Shown here: positions 1-12,300 of the stretch, piece after piece
Layout of the letters: every line of letters starts with the position of its first letter
Numbering within the stretch: the first letter of the stretch is position 1
DNA from: Siderastrea radians
Lineage: Eukaryota > Cnidaria > Anthozoa > Scleractinia > Rhizangiidae
DNA length: 64,000 nt
Direction: 5' to 3'
Assembly: GCA_964017195.1 (NCBI GenBank)
Contig: OZ024896.1
Location: forward strand, 29,660,430-29,724,429
Notes under the pieces: generated by a model
The model's database searches: none
What the model was told of the DNA's origin: nothing
Seen by the model: only the letters and a program-made list of their open reading frames with translations
Position numbers and translations under genes: made by a program

Positions 1-2198
1 GAGCAGGATAGCTGCGAGGGTTCTTCGACGAGAGCAGAATGCCTAAAGGCACTTAAAGAAATGGATTCCAATAAAACACCGGGCTCTGACGGGTTACCTG
101 CTGAATTTTATAAAATCTTTTGGAATGATATTGCTGACTTCCTTCTTGGTTCAATCAATTATGCTTATAAAACAGGGCAACTATCCGTATCTCAGAAGCG
201 TGGGATCGTTAAACTCATTCCAAAAAAAGATGCAGAGCCATATTATGTTAAAAACTGGCGTCCAATATCTCTGTTAAACTGCGACTACAAACTGGCTACG
301 AAAGCTGTCGCTAATCGACTCAAACAAGTACTTCCTAACCTTATTGATAACGATCAGACCGGCTTTCTTAAAGGTAGATTTATCGGAGAGAATGTCAGAC
401 TTATTGATAGTGTCGTTAGTTTTACAGCTGCTAAAAACATTCCTGGGCTTCCAGTTTTCCTTGATTTTGAGAAAGCCTTCGATACAGTAGAGTGGCCGTT
501 CATACAGAAAACCTTTCAACACTTTAATTTTGGCCCATCCATTATCAGCTGGATTAAGCTCTTTTATCATGATATAGAAACCTGTATCTTGAACAATGGC
601 TGGTCTAGTAATTTTTTCAAACTAGAAAGAGGGGTAAGACAAGGCTGTCCGCTGTCACCTTATCTGTTCATTCTATGTGCAGAAGTCCTTGCGGACGCAA
701 TAAGAAATGACAATAACATCAAAGGTATAACAGTTGATGGACAGGAAATTAAAATCAGTTTATATGCAGACGATACAACTCTTATTCTAGATGGATCCAG
801 GGCATCTTTCCAAAATTCACTGCAGGTATTAGAGCTTTTTGGTTTGATATCAGGTCTCCGATTAAATTATAAAAAAACAGAAGTGCTGTGGATTAGCGCC
901 AATGCGGGTAGCGAAGAAAAATTGTGTCCTGAACATGATTTGAAATGGATGAAAAATAAAGTCAAAACTCTAGGTGTATGGCTCTCAACCGACCCAATAA
1001 TAACGATGAAAGCTAACTATGATGAAAAGTTAACAAAACTCAAGGCAAGCTTGAGCTGCTGGGAACTGCGAAGATTAAGTCTACTTGGAAAACTCACAGT
1101 GTTAAAAAGCTTAATTGTTTCTCAGCTCACGTATATTTTGTCACCTTTGCCAACAAACCAGTGTGCTGTTGACGAGGTCAACACCCTTTTCTTCAAGTTT
1201 TTGTGGAATGGCAAAGGTGACAAGATCAAGCGTGATGTAATGATCAGTGAATACGAAGATGGAGGACTAAAGATGATTGATATAAGACTTTTCACCCAAG
1301 CCTTAAAACTAAACTGGGTGATAAAGTACCTTGACACAGGAAATCATGCAAAATGGAAGCTGTTTTTCAATTTACAATTAAGAGACTTAGGAGGCGGTAC
1401 TATCTTCAAAGGTAATCTGCACAAAAAGGATTTACTAGCCTACTTCAAGGTATCAGATGTTTTCTTGCAAGAAATTTAGCAAACCTGGTCAAATATTAAC
1501 TACGTAGATAATATTTCTTCAAAGGAACAGTTACTTTCACAGTATCTCTGGCTAAACTCTCTCATTCGAGTCAATAATAAACCAATACACTATGCAGCAT
1601 GGTCTTCTCAAGGAATACAGAATATTGGTCATTTGATGGAAAATGAGACTAGATTTCTATCCTTCTCTGAATTCAAAGAGCGTTATAATATCAAGACAAA
1701 CTTTCTATCTTTCTGTGGAGTAATATCAGCCATAAAACATTTGGTCATAACCTTTAAGAAAAACGCCTCTCACGAAAACACTATGAAAGTTTTCTTGAGA
1801 AGTTTTTAAAGGCAAAAAATCCAAATAGAGCTGCATACAAAAAACTTGTAGAAAAGAAACAAAAGCAGCCCGTTAACAGCCAAACGAAATGGTTGGTGGA
1901 CTGCATGATAGAAGAAAATGAAACTATTGACTGGAAGACTGCTTACAAGTTACCTTTTCAATGTACGAAAATATCAAAACTTCTTGTTTTTCAATTTAAA
2001 CTCTTACACAGGAGACTGGCCACTAATAATGTCTTTAAAAAAATGAATCTAAACGACAATGACCTTTGCAGCTTCTGCCAACTCGAAGAGGAAACTCTTA
2101 TCCATCTTTTCTGGAACTGTACGGTAACTTCCTCCTATGGGATAATTTTAAGCAATAGCTGCTCAATAATGAAACTTCTCTACGTTCGCTTGAGTTAA
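1..2198 (+). pseudogene. LINE ORF2: reverse transcriptase with C-terminal zinc-binding region (broken)
   Basis: Reverse transcriptase that would copy the LINE RNA at its target site. The ORF runs from base 1 to a stop at 1477-1479. Counting from the Met at 61, FLDFEKAFDTV lies at residues 133-143 and the catalytic YADD at 235-238. Reading continues in the same frame past the TAG at 1477 (FLSFCGVISAIKH region around 1700) to a second stop near 1809. It resumes in another frame and ends at 2198 with a CSFC...HLFWNC motif, the zinc-binding tail usual in these proteins. One nonsense mutation plus a stop/frameshift near 1800-1810 make it inactive. Antisense ORFs over it are shadows. The endonuclease domain is not in the window. 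Confidence 0.88.
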
Positions 2199-2545
2199 CG
2201 CCTTCCTTGGTTATAGGTTTAAAGCCCCACCCATTTCTTCGCAAGTATTTCTACTTTTTATTCTTAGTCGCAAGACTTTACATTTGGACCTGTAGAACAC
2301 GATGTACTCGTCCTACGATAGACAATTTCCCCCTTTTCCTCTCACATTACAATCTTTGAAAGATATTTTTTTCCTGCCTTTTGCGGATTGAGGACCACGT
2401 ATGTGGAACGGTAGCTAGTCAGTATATATGGTATGTATTATGTAAATATGATGTCATGTAAGTTAGTACGTAAATATTATGTAAGTTATGTCTGTAAGTT
2501 AGTATGTTAGACGTAATGCAAGTAAATAAAGTGTAAAAAAAAGTT
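1..2545 (+). mobile_element. L1/Tx1-type non-LTR retrotransposon (LINE), 5' end outside window
   Basis: The coding frame is already open at base 1, so the element starts upstream. A reverse transcriptase is followed by a C-terminal Cys/His region, then about 350 bases of 3' UTR rich in TATGTAA/TAAGTTAGTA words and a short A-rich tail near 2535-2545. The tail abuts the start of the duplicated block at 2549. The RT order (N-terminal NKTPGSDGLPAEFY block, GRFIGENVRL, FEKAFDTV, GVRQGCPLSPYLF, YADDTT) is that of L1/Tx1-group LINEs by family knowledge. Clade assignment is by eye only. Confidence 0.85.
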
Positions 2546-4776
2546 TTTATTTATAAAGAACACATTAAAATAAGAGTAATCAAGCTGTATTTTATTTATG
2601 GTCTACCATGAAGACAAATTAGGTTGCTATAAATGCTGTTTCCTTAGTCGTTTCCTAATAAAATCTCACCTATTGCGAGCTGAGAGTTTCTTTCACTCAC
2701 AATCATATTCGGGAATTGTTATTTTGTTCCAGACGTTTAGAAATAAACAAGGGCGTCTCTTGTATAGATGTACTATCTTACATAGTTCACAATTTTCTAC
2801 CGGCCACTGAAAACACAACCCTAGGCCTATATACGCTAAAATTGATGAGGTCCGTTAATTTTAATGTGTCTAGAGCTTAACGCTTAACTAATATTGGCGA
2901 CCAAGCGAGTTTTGGGCTCCTTAATAAATTAGTCATCACCAAACAACCCAATCCGCAATACAATTAACTGCCAAACAATTAACTGCCTTCATAAAGGAAC
3001 AAACATTTTTTGATCAACACTTATTTGCTTGGGAAAGCAAAAAAGAAAAATATACCCCCCCCCCCCCCAAAAAAAAAAGACAGAAGATACTCGTAAAAAA
3101 GGAAAAGGTACCCATAAGAAAAATTTACTCGCAAGTCGAGGCAAGCGATTCAGCTCGAGGCCGGAATTAATTTCACGGCTATTTTGAGCAAATGTTTTCA
3201 AGATGTCAACTCGCAGTTGAACAATTCTTAGGACGAAAATTTACAAATATTATTATTTACTTTACCATTGGATTGATTCTTGATTCCTGATTCTTGAAGT
3301 GGACTTCTTGTCTTCTAACTCTCCTATTTCTTCTATATGCGCCATCTAATTTAAAGCAATCCTTCAGGTCGTTTCCTTTTCACCATGAGCTATTGAAGGG
3401 AAAGTCTTCATTCCAAGAATGTAAAATTGCCGTATTGAAAATCGAGCCTACGAGGATACGGCCATATTGTTGACGTCAGATCATATTTCTGCTGTGATTA
3501 CAGGCGATCCGAATTCTTTCCTGTCAATGTTCAGTGAAGGGTTATTGCTCCGTCCTAAATGTGGTAAGATTTCCATGAAAGCACATCCTTTCACTTGAAG
3601 ACACAAAAAAGGTGGTTAGCGTTTAAACACGGAGCGATCCTATAAAAGGAAAGGGCCCGTCCCCTTGAAACGCTGGGTTGGTTCCAATCTAATTTTGTAA
3701 TGGTAGATGCCGACGTAACGGTCACGAAGTTGCTATCAAGTAGAATGTTTGTTTGTTTATCCGAACAACAAATGGATAAACCTAGAATAAAATAAGCTGT
3801 AGATACTGAATGTATAGTGTACAAATACAAGTAAGCCATCAAATCTCATTTAACTCTAAAACGTTGCAATTTATAGCCGATTAAAGGCGAGTCTGAGGTT
3901 CTCAACTAGAGTTGATAAAGATAAACACTGATAAACCAAGACTAACAATTCAAATTCTGCAGAGTTACCAAAACAGCTTCCTCACCGCTAAACTATCAAT
4001 AAACCAAGACTTATACAAATTTATTTCAAGACTTGAAGTTGAATATCAGCCTGTGAAGACGTAACTTGCTGGGACATTTTTCAAACGCAGCTGCAATTTC
4101 AGTTGGTTTATAATCCGCTGCCGAATTCTATTATTTATTTTGTTCATAATACTCTCACCCTTTGGGTTTCGTTCATCGGCTCGATCGTATTATAAACCAT
4201 TATACAAAAGTAATAGTTTGCCCGAAAAATCTGTGAAGAGTTGGACTGCTATTTGGTTTATTTTATACCTCGTTTTGTTTTGCAAAAGCCGTATTCATAC
4301 GGATCGAGTTGTTTATTATTTATGGGTTTCGGTTTGCTTTTATAGCGCCTGGTATTTCGCCTCTTGACTCTTTGTGTCTTCAGAAAATTGTCATTGCAAA
4401 AATTCGGGGTGAACATACACGAGATTTCCATTCCATAATTATTTATCTTGTTCATCGGCTACCAATTTTGCGAGTACATGCCAGAATGTTCGACTCGAAA
4501 GCACCTCCCTCTTGGTCTGGCAAGTCAGCCAATCAAATGCCTCCATCGGCAACCCTTGGGACCAAATGCCTCCCTTTTGTAAGTTCGCTTCGTGTTTAAG
4601 TTCGAGGGAAGTCCGCCATTTTCTCCAGTATGTAAACGCACGCGACTATTGAGACACTTCGAACATTTTACATCAGGTATGGTCCGGGGGACGTCGTACG
4701 GTCACGTGACTCCATGACCATCAAAATTGTCTTGCATTCATATTTTTTTTTTTCTAGGAGTACGGTGCACTGCTCA

Positions 4777-4794
4777 GCGGGCCTTCGGCCCGCA
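4777..4794. other. GC-rich hairpin GCGGGCCTTCGGCCCGC
   Basis: A perfect 7-8 bp stem closed on a short loop. Copy B keeps it at about 62817 with one loop change (CTTCAG). It lies in a CpG-rich patch (4780-4990) that looks like promoter-type or repeat-derived DNA. No function can be assigned. Confidence 0.4.
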
Positions 4795-4982
4795 AAGGAG
4801 CCTGCTATAAACGTCCATAGCCCGTGCGCGCACATTAATTCGGCCCCCAGGTCTGAATAGGGTTAAACGGGTGAGGGTTTGAACCACGGGGTGGAGCCTC
4901 TCCGAATGAAGCTTTAATGAGTAGCCCCAGGCATGAAATGCCCTGCCTAAACGTCCCTCTAAATGACACTCCTCCCTCAATA

Positions 4983-5155
4983 GAGCGTTTTCACTCACGT
5001 GACTAGCACTATGTAAATCTATTGGAACAAAAGGAAGTATTTACGTAAGAAAGGACTTCAACTCCCACAGGATTGGCTCTGTACACCAATATGGCCGCCG
5101 TTTCATTGTTTTTGGTACACCAATATGGCCGCCGTGACGTCATATGAAAACGCTC
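4983..5155. mobile_element. 173-bp inverted-repeat element (MITE), absent from copy B
   Basis: Starts GAGCGTTTTCACTCACGTGA and ends with TGAAAACGCTC, an inverted GAGCGTTTTCA. The flank reads CAATA on the left and TATAGAGG on the right. The matching point of copy B (about 63018-63024, CAATAGACGTGTGACC) has no insert, so copy B shows the empty site. A TA target duplication is the simplest reading but is not exact. Internally the 20-base word GTACACCAATATGGCCGCCG occurs twice, at about 5084 and 5114. Confidence 0.75.
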
Positions 5156-5517
5156 TATAGAGGTGTGACCACTTAAGAAAGGAAAGCAGGAGTAAGTGCG
5201 TACTGCTAATATCATCTGATAAAGCACCTCAAAAATTTTAATCCTACCAAGTTTGGAACTAATCAGTGGACTAAAAATTGAATTAGTCGCCTTTAAAAAT
5301 CGGACAATTTGCAGCATATGTACAGTTATTTTTGAAAACTTGTAGCCTAGTGACTTTTCATCTTAACTTTCTTAAATTGCCAAGGCTGCTAATTCTGATA
5401 TGCTGTCTCAGGTAATAGAACATCCCTTTACAGTTAACGATTTGGCGTTTCCGAATTGATGCCAGACCTCTGCTCGATTTTAAAGTGGCGAATGCGTGTT
5501 GTCTCGTTTACATGTAG

Positions 5518-6422
5518 GCCCTGCTACATACCGTCGAGGTGACATAATTCGATGCACAGTCATGTTTGGGGATGAAAAAGAGAGAGATGGAAAAGTCCAA
5601 GTCCCAGTGGTGTTCACTGTGAATGGAAGCAAGATAATTCCGCTAGGAGAGCAGACATACATCGACTACAGTCGGGACAGACCACTCTACCCTTGCGTTT
5701 TTTTGAACGGCACAAGTAGCGTGTTGGCTAAGGTAAAAATAACCAAAATAACCATTACGTTGATTTTTAAAGGAGCTGTGTCACGGAATTTAGCATTGGA
5801 TAAAAAGCAAATCTGAACAGAAGATTGTCTCGTGTTTTCTTTGACTTTGGTAAAATTCCTTTCGAGACAGCACATTGTGAGGTGCAAACGATACCCGGAA
5901 ACGATACCTTTTCTTTATGAGGTACAAATGATACTTTATTTTATCTTTCTTTGTGATAAAATCTTTTTCAGCATTTTATGGGAAAAAAAGAGAAATCGCA
6001 TGGCATTTGATACCCCTTGTCCCTTCCATAATGTTATTCAGTACATTGTTTTTTTTTGTTTTTGTTGTTTTGTTTTTTTACGAGATTAAAATTCACCGAA
6101 GGCAAAACAACACATTAAAGACTGCTGAGCGAAAAAAAAAAAAGGAATTAGGGTAACATAATTTCTTCACTTGATCGTCTTTTTTCAGATGTGTGCCAGA
6201 GACGACATTGACTATGAAGGCTTACAACTGCAAGAGGTTAAATCTGAACTTACCGAGGCGAAAGCTGAACTTAGCGAGGTTAAGTTTGAACTCAGTGAGG
6301 CAAAATCTGAACTTAGCGAGGTGAAATCTGAACTCAGCGAAGTGAAGAGTATTAACAGGAGCTTGGAGAAGAAGCTTGATGCTGTTCTGGCGAGGTTGGG
6401 CGAAAAGGAAGTGAATAAATAA
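5518..6422 (+). CDS. SPRY-domain / coiled-coil protein, last two exons
   Basis: Two exons joined by a 456-bp GT-AG intron. Exon 5518-5732 follows ACATGTAG and ends AAG|GTAAAA; exon 6189-6422 follows TTTTTTCAG. The first exon encodes the second half of a SPRY domain: YRRGDIIRCTVMFGD, FTVNGSKI, then PLYPCVFLNG, the usual SPRY order of ligand-loop strands. The second exon starts MCARDDIDYEG and becomes a coiled coil of about five heptads of the form ELSEVKS, ending EKEVNK and TAA. The phase at the junction is clean. SPRY domains bind protein partners; the coil suggests oligomerisation. Upstream exons were not found with confidence; a possible donor (CTGTCTCAG|GTAATA) sits near 5413. A copy of the SPRY exon is at 63377-63589. 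Confidence 0.68.
6252..6352 (+). repeat. Heptad-encoding 21-bp tandem repeats in the coiled-coil exon
   Basis: About five imperfect 21-base units (GAACTTAGCGAGGTGAAATCT-like) in frame, each coding ELSEVKS or ELTEAKA. This is a direct route to coiled-coil length change by unit gain or loss. Confidence 0.75.
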
Positions 6423-6425
6423 ACG

Positions 6426-6431
6426 AATAAA
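6426..6431 (+). terminator. Poly(A) signal AATAAA
   Basis: AATAAA lies four bases after the TAA stop of the SPRY/coiled-coil gene. The very short 3' UTR this implies is unusual; another signal may exist downstream. Confidence 0.45.
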
Positions 6432-7892
6432 GCCAATGAGGAAATACAAACTCACACCTGTAGATAAGGTGACCGAGGTTCAAATGGCTTCTTTGCATGT
6501 AATCGCATATGTATATATCCTCGTTCGAAAAAACGTTGTTGGGTGAAAAGTATGAACGATAGACAGTGCGACAGAATGGAACTCTGGGAAGATGACAGGG
6601 GCAAGTTTACTGGGTTTCGTTTCGTGATATTCAAAATATTTTCTTTACAATGTAATTTAAAGAGTAAATTAAGGTATGCTGAGTTATTATAATGTGCATG
6701 TGTCTAAGAATAGAGGCATGTTTTTACGTTCCCAGAACACCATTTGGTCGCATCGTCAATGAGTTATGATTGTTAACGGACAACGTTTTTTCAATTGGAT
6801 GTATACATGTATGAAGTAAATATACAAAAAATAATAGACGACTATTTTCCCTATTATCGTGAAATTAAACACGCTAGGTACGATAGTAGTACGGTTGTAG
6901 TTTATGTAGAAGTAGTTTGAGCAGTTAATTCATACATTCTATACATTGATATATACAATGAAAACGCTTAACTCAGTAAACACTCCAATAACACATAGAA
7001 AGTTAAAGTCACAGTGGTGTAATAACAGGAGTAGTTAATCTATTCATGCCATGTACGCTGGATACGCTAAATCAGGTGAATACGCCAAAACCAAGAAAAA
7101 TTGTGCGTGCTACAGTCCATGTGTTTATGAAAATTTAGCTTTTATTCTTGAGTTATGTATATGGCATGCATGAGGTGTTCAACGTATTTGGAAAAAGTAA
7201 CGCCGTCTTACTAACACCGTGTTACTGCAAAAATTACAAAATCGCAGAGCCAGAGTGATAACGAAATCGCCCTTTGACACGGGTTCGAGCCTCCTTCTGA
7301 ATAAACTTGCCTAAAACAAAAAGCTCTGGTTATGTACAAGACAATGCATATACATGCCTCGGAATACTTACAACGTCTTTTTACTCAACACCACATGGAA
7401 TATAATTTGAGACATCTTGAGGGCAAACTTGCTCTGACCAAGCCGCATGCGGAGTATCTGAAACGAAGCTTTTGTTAAAGCGGGGCCTGTCTATGGATGT
7501 AATTTTCCCAAGAATTACAGTTAAAACAAAACATCAAGCAGCTGGTATCTGACTTATCGGACTCGCATAGGGCAATGCACGCCTATGGTAAAACATCTTC
7601 CAAAACGAAAAGATTTCAAAAATTTGCATTGCCGAGGGGTCCATCGGCAAAGGGTTGTTTCGTTGAAGAGTTTGCAAATTGTGATCTTAACGGTAAAAGG
7701 ACGCAAGAGTTTGGACTTTAGGGGTATGCATTTGTATAGTTATCATTTCTAGGTATTAGACATTTCACGAAGTTTGCAAAAAAGCGTTCAAGTTCAAGAT
7801 TTTCAGCAAATAAATGAACTGTCTATCAGACAGCCACACGTGGTCTACCTTCCACTAAGCTTACTATGTATTAGGAGCAAGTAATTGAGCGA
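6432..7892. other. Intergenic, no gene seen
   Basis: AT-rich sequence without a long ORF, splice-supported exon or clear inverted repeat. A GGGTTCGAGCC word near 7280 is reminiscent of a tRNA B box but has no matching A box or stems. Confidence 0.5.
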
Positions 7893-7901
7893 GGTGCTTG
7901 G

Positions 7902-8110
7902 TAGACTGCTACCAGTCCCTCTCTGGATGGTCGAGCGGCAAGCGATATGCGATGCAGAGATCGGGCGAGTGAAGCGAAGTAAATGCTAGCCGAGGGAAAC
8001 TGGGGGAAAGACCTCTCTTCTCTCCCCCAGTTCTCCCTCGGCACGTTTGCTCATTCGCTCGCTTTTTGCCCGCCCGCTCGACTGACTATAAAGAGACAGC
8101 TTGCAGTCTA
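7902..8110. mobile_element. 209-bp TAGACTGC foldback element with 9-bp target duplication
   Basis: The ends are TAGACTGCTACCAGTCCCTC and the inverse of TAGACTGCAAGCTGTCTC. The flanks are the exact 9-mer GGTGCTTGG at 7893-7901 and 8111-8119. An inner palindrome (GCCGAGGGAAACTGGGGGA against its inverse) sits around 7990-8042. A 9-bp duplication with inverted ends is the pattern of Mutator-like (MULE) non-autonomous elements. A 98-bp relative is at 30062-30159. Confidence 0.85.
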
Positions 8111-8119
8111 GGTGCTTGG

Positions 8120-8700
8120 CTGTTTATTTTCGCAGCTTGTACAGCTCCATTGATAAATCATTTTAAAATCCCCAATTTATTGTCGTCGTTGTCTCGAATG
8201 CGGTTCAAGTTACATAAAAATTAATCTCTAAAAGACAAGTGCATAACTCGTTGTTTGTCGAGTTTTGAGGTGGTTCACTGAGATTTTCGGAGCGTGAATT
8301 AAAGTCGATCGGACAGAAAATCGATAATTAGCCCTAAGGTATGTCTACTTCTTTGTTTTAATGCACATAGCCGTCACCGCAGAAGAAACAATAGCCATTT
8401 TAAATTGATACCCAGCGGCGAATAGTGTTTTGGAAGCATAAGAAATCCAAAGCATACATACTGAAACGCCGATCTTTTTTTTCGAGTAGGAAAACAATGG
8501 CTGATAAATGAAAAGGAGGACGCCATTGACAAAGAAAAAAAGATGGTAGATTTCAAGCTCAGTCATGAAATAAGAAAGAAGTAATATTAAAAATCTCAAG
8601 TATTAAACAATAACTAAAGATAATATGCGCTCTGTGATTGGACAATACCTATTGATTATTATACCAGTAAACCACATGGAAAGTGTAGTTATTATATAAA
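8120..8700. other. Intergenic, no gene seen
   Basis: No supported ORF or exon. The short minus-strand ORFs at 8345-8599 have no recognisable motif and overlap each other in different frames. Confidence 0.5.
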
Positions 8701-8701
8701 A

Positions 8702-8889
8702 GCAATATACCACACATTTCTATGGTTTATTGGCTCAATAAACCACTTCACTCATGGGGTTGGAATAACAATCGAAAAGCTTGTAAATCATCCGCCTTCA
8801 GCTCGCAACTCACAATCTCTTTTCGTGTTCTTCCAACATCCCGCATGGTTTATTGAACCAATAAACCATAGAAATGTGTGGTATATTGC
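8702..8889. mobile_element. 188-bp inverted-repeat element with about 40-bp arms
   Basis: The left arm starts GCAATATACCACACATTTCT and runs through TGGTTTATTGG. The right arm is its inverse, ending GTGTGGTATATTGC. Weaker similarity of the outer flanks (TTATTATATAAAA against TTATATTATCTAA) suggests the true ends lie slightly further out. No target duplication was identified. Confidence 0.7.
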
Positions 8890-9084
8890 TTAGATAATAT
8901 AACAAAAAACTGAGGTCCCGGGACTACCGTCTTTCATTCACGATTTTTATTAAAGCTAGTGACACTTTACTGTCGTTAGCAGGGGCACCGGAGGGTTCCT
9001 TTCGGGGAATATCTGTTCGGAAAAAGAATCGCTTGAGATATTCGGATTTAATTGCATTGAAAACTAGAGATTTCTTTGGCAAAA

Positions 9085-9300
9085 AGTAGTAAGGGGTGTA
9101 GTAAATGAATACCACCTCATTCCTACACCCGTATTTTCCTCTTTTAAACCACCCAGCGCACAAAAAAAGAAGAAAATTTTAAAACGAAGCATCTCGTATT
9201 ATTTTAAAAAATTCTTTCAATTAGATAATCACAAATCTTGTATTATATCAAAAAGCTTCTCAATTAGAGCATTACATATCTTTGTTATATCCAAGTTGCA
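9085..9300 (+). repeat. Polinton left terminal inverted repeat and promoter region
   Basis: Starts AGTAGTAAGGGGTGTAG at 9085 and pairs with the inverse of 33154-33350. About the first 155 bases are nearly identical. Similarity then continues more weakly (CAATTAGATAA, ATATCAAAA, TTCTCAA) to the start codon at 9301. Confidence 0.9.
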
Positions 9301-12300
9301 ATGTCTGTACTTAACATTAACATTGAAGAACTTTTGAAAGAACTTGATCCAGCAACGTTACAAGCTTTAGAGCAATTACTTGCAGAGGACGCTTCTGCTG
9401 TTCGAAAAATTATTCAGAACATATTGGATGAACCTATTTCTGAGAAAGTGGGGAAGAGTTTAGATAAGCCCTTACTTCCTAAACCCTTTCAACCGACTGC
9501 TCCTCCTCGTAAAAGAAGGGGGAGAAAAATACAAGCAATTTTGAGGGAGTTTGATCCAATTTCTCGAGAGAATATCCGAAATGTTACAAACTATCAGAAT
9601 GAGATTCTTGATATGTATGATAATACCGAACATAAGGGAAAAGAGGAAAGGGGGCGCCGTTTCATCCGCTGGCGCTTCATCCGAGGTCTGGAAAGAGATC
9701 TGACACCCAATTTTATGGCAAAAATACGAGAGAAAGTTCACACATCTTTCTACGCCAAACACATCTTTTCATATCAGCTACGCAACGTTGAAGACGGCTC
9801 GTTAATGGTGATGTACACTAACATGGGCTCGCCTTGGTTTGAACGTCTGTCTGAGGCGGAGAAATGGTTGAGTGAGCGGGAGAAGGTACGCCTGGACCCT
9901 GACAACATAAATAGACCGGACACGAAATGGGTGTTTGTAAACCACTTTAATGTTGATGTAATGGTCGTGCTCGACCGTCAGCCACTGTTGGGCACAGGCC
10001 CCTTACCAAACTGGCTGCGTGACTTTGCGCGTGGGCGCGCAGGACCAATGGTAGCACTTGACACCTACCAGGAGAACTTATGTCTCTGGCGCTGCATTGC
10101 GGTACACCGCGGTGTAAGACCAGATCGAAGCACAACGGCAGCACGGGAGCTTGCTAAGAATTTCTTTAAACTCATAGTTACTCCAAACGATTGCCGAAAA
10201 ACTTCGCTCGATGAACTTGATCAGGTTGAAAGACACCTTAATCAAAAATTAGATTTCTCAGATTGGTTGGGTATCCGTGTCTATGAGCCTGAACGTGTGG
10301 AGGGTGAAGTGGTATGGCATCTTAGGCGGAATCCACCAGCCAAGCTAACGAACATTCTGACAATCACGGCTGTCACTGGCACGGATGCCGAAAATGTTAC
10401 TCTAATGATCGTAATAAAATCATTGCTCGCAATAACCAAACACGAGAAGACCGGTTCAAAGCAACTGTAGAACGCACAGAAGCGCCCCGAGCTGCTGGCT
10501 ATCACGTAATCGAGGCATGGTCGTGTGAAGTAGGAGAAATAAATGTTGAGTTGCCACGGGCCCAACTGCGAAGTTACCCACACGCGATATTGTATGACTT
10601 CGAAGCATACGGAGGCATGCTCACGATCCATGCTCACGATCGAAAACACACACGTACCAATCTCGGTGAGCATCGGTGACACCCTTGAAAGAGAACCTAC
10701 CCACATCTGTGAAAGAGACCCCGCGGAGCTGATCCACAAGTTTATGGAAGAGCTGGATAGACATGGGAAAAACATCCGGGCCCAAGTAAGAGCAGCGTTT
10801 ATGCCTGACGATGTGAAGATGCTTACAAAAGCACAGCGCCTCAAAATTGAAGAATGGTGTAATCAGGTGCCAGTTCTCAGGTTCAACTCCGGGCGATTCG
10901 ATTTGAATCTGATCAGAGAGAATTTCGCGGAGCGCCTATCTGACACAACCGGTAAAGTAAGAGTAGCAAAAAATGGAAACAAGATCATGTTCATTCTGGC
11001 GAACAACTTTCGCTTTCTCGACATCATTAACTACTTAGGTCCGGGTACCAGCTATGAGAAATGGGTGAAAGCTTACGAATGCGAAACTGTAAAATCGTGG
11101 TTTCCGTACGAGTGGTTTGACACTCCTGAAAAACTTGATTTTCGCGGGCTTCCGAAATATGAGGAGTGGTATTCGAAGTTGAAGGGCGGCTACGTGCTCA
11201 CTCGGGATGAATGGGAGGGGTGTCAGCGTCTGTTCAAAGAAAAGGGCATGTATACCTTCGCAGACTGGCTGCGTTAATACAATAATCTCGATGTGGCTTC
11301 CGGCCTTGAGGCTCTGGAAAAGATGCGTGCTTTCTACACTGAGAAGGGAATCGACATTCTGAAAGCCGCTGTCAGCATTCCAGGTGTGAGTTTACATTAC
11401 TTGCTCCGCGGATGTGTTGAGCGGGGCGCGGAGCTTTACAGCCCGTGCAAAGAAGCATATGAGATGTTGAAAGAAGCTGTTGTCGGAGGCCCGTCAGCCT
11501 TGTTTTCACAAGATACCATGAAGTTGGAGTTACGAAGATTAGGTCTCATCGAATAGCGGAACCCGGCGTCTTTGCAAAAATGTCCTAGGTTATGACGCCA
11601 ATGCTTTGTACTTGTCAACCATGCTCAGAGACATGCCTTGTGGAAAGGGAAGGGTCGTGCACTATAACTACCAAGCCGCCGCTCCCATACTAACACAAAG
11701 GCTCAAAGAAGGAAAATGGTTCGGATTCGCGGAAGTAGACATAGAGATCCCAAAGACCCTGTGGCCAAAATTTGAGGAGATGTGCCCGTTCTTCTACAAC
11801 AAAGAGGTGCCTGTTGAAGCTGTGCCGCAGCATATGCTTGACTACCTAAAACGCACGAAGCGTAACCGCGGAGACGGAAAGAAGTTAGTGGGAGCATTGT
11901 CTGCAAAGAAGATATTATTATACGCTCCTCTACTTAGATGGTATCTTGAGCATGGAGCAGTGATCACAAATCTTTATCGGGCGATTGACTACCAACCAAC
12001 TAAGATATTCACTTGGTTCGTGGAGCAGGTGACGGAGGCGCGCCGGACTGGAGACGTGGAAAAAAGCAAGACGCTGCTGGCCGAGGTGTTCAAGCTGTTA
12101 GGAAATAGCGGGTACGGGAAGCTCATCGAAGCCTTGGAGCGGCAAACAAACATCATTTACACCAAAGACGAGAAGGTAGTCGAAAGATCCTTGCGAAGCG
12201 CATATTTCAGTGATCTTGACGAGATCGGGCAGGCGTATGAGCTGGAAAGCCGAAAGCCTCGGATCACAATCAGAAGACCATTTCAGGTAGGAATAGCTGT

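Larger units (their letters stand above)
2549..5799. repeat. Segmental duplication, copy A
   Basis: This block matches 41987-42770 (left part) and 61285-63653 (right part) in the same order and orientation, with scattered substitutions and small indels. Shared landmarks are an AATAAAGAACACATTAAAAT start, a GGCGACC(A/G)AGCGA word, GCAATTTATTTCAAG-like blocks, the GCGGGCCTTC hairpin and the SPRY exon at the right end. The similarity ends a few bases after GGAATTTAGC at about 5799. Copy A carries the extra element at 4983-5155. Copy B carries the 18-kb block. No coding region is convincing here apart from the exon at 5518. Confidence 0.85.

Noticed and set aside
274..570. 98-aa antisense ORF over the first LINE
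   Set aside because: Shadow of the reverse transcriptase frame.
7255..7290. tRNA-like GGGTTCGAGCC word
   Set aside because: No matching A box, acceptor stem or T-stem pairing around it.
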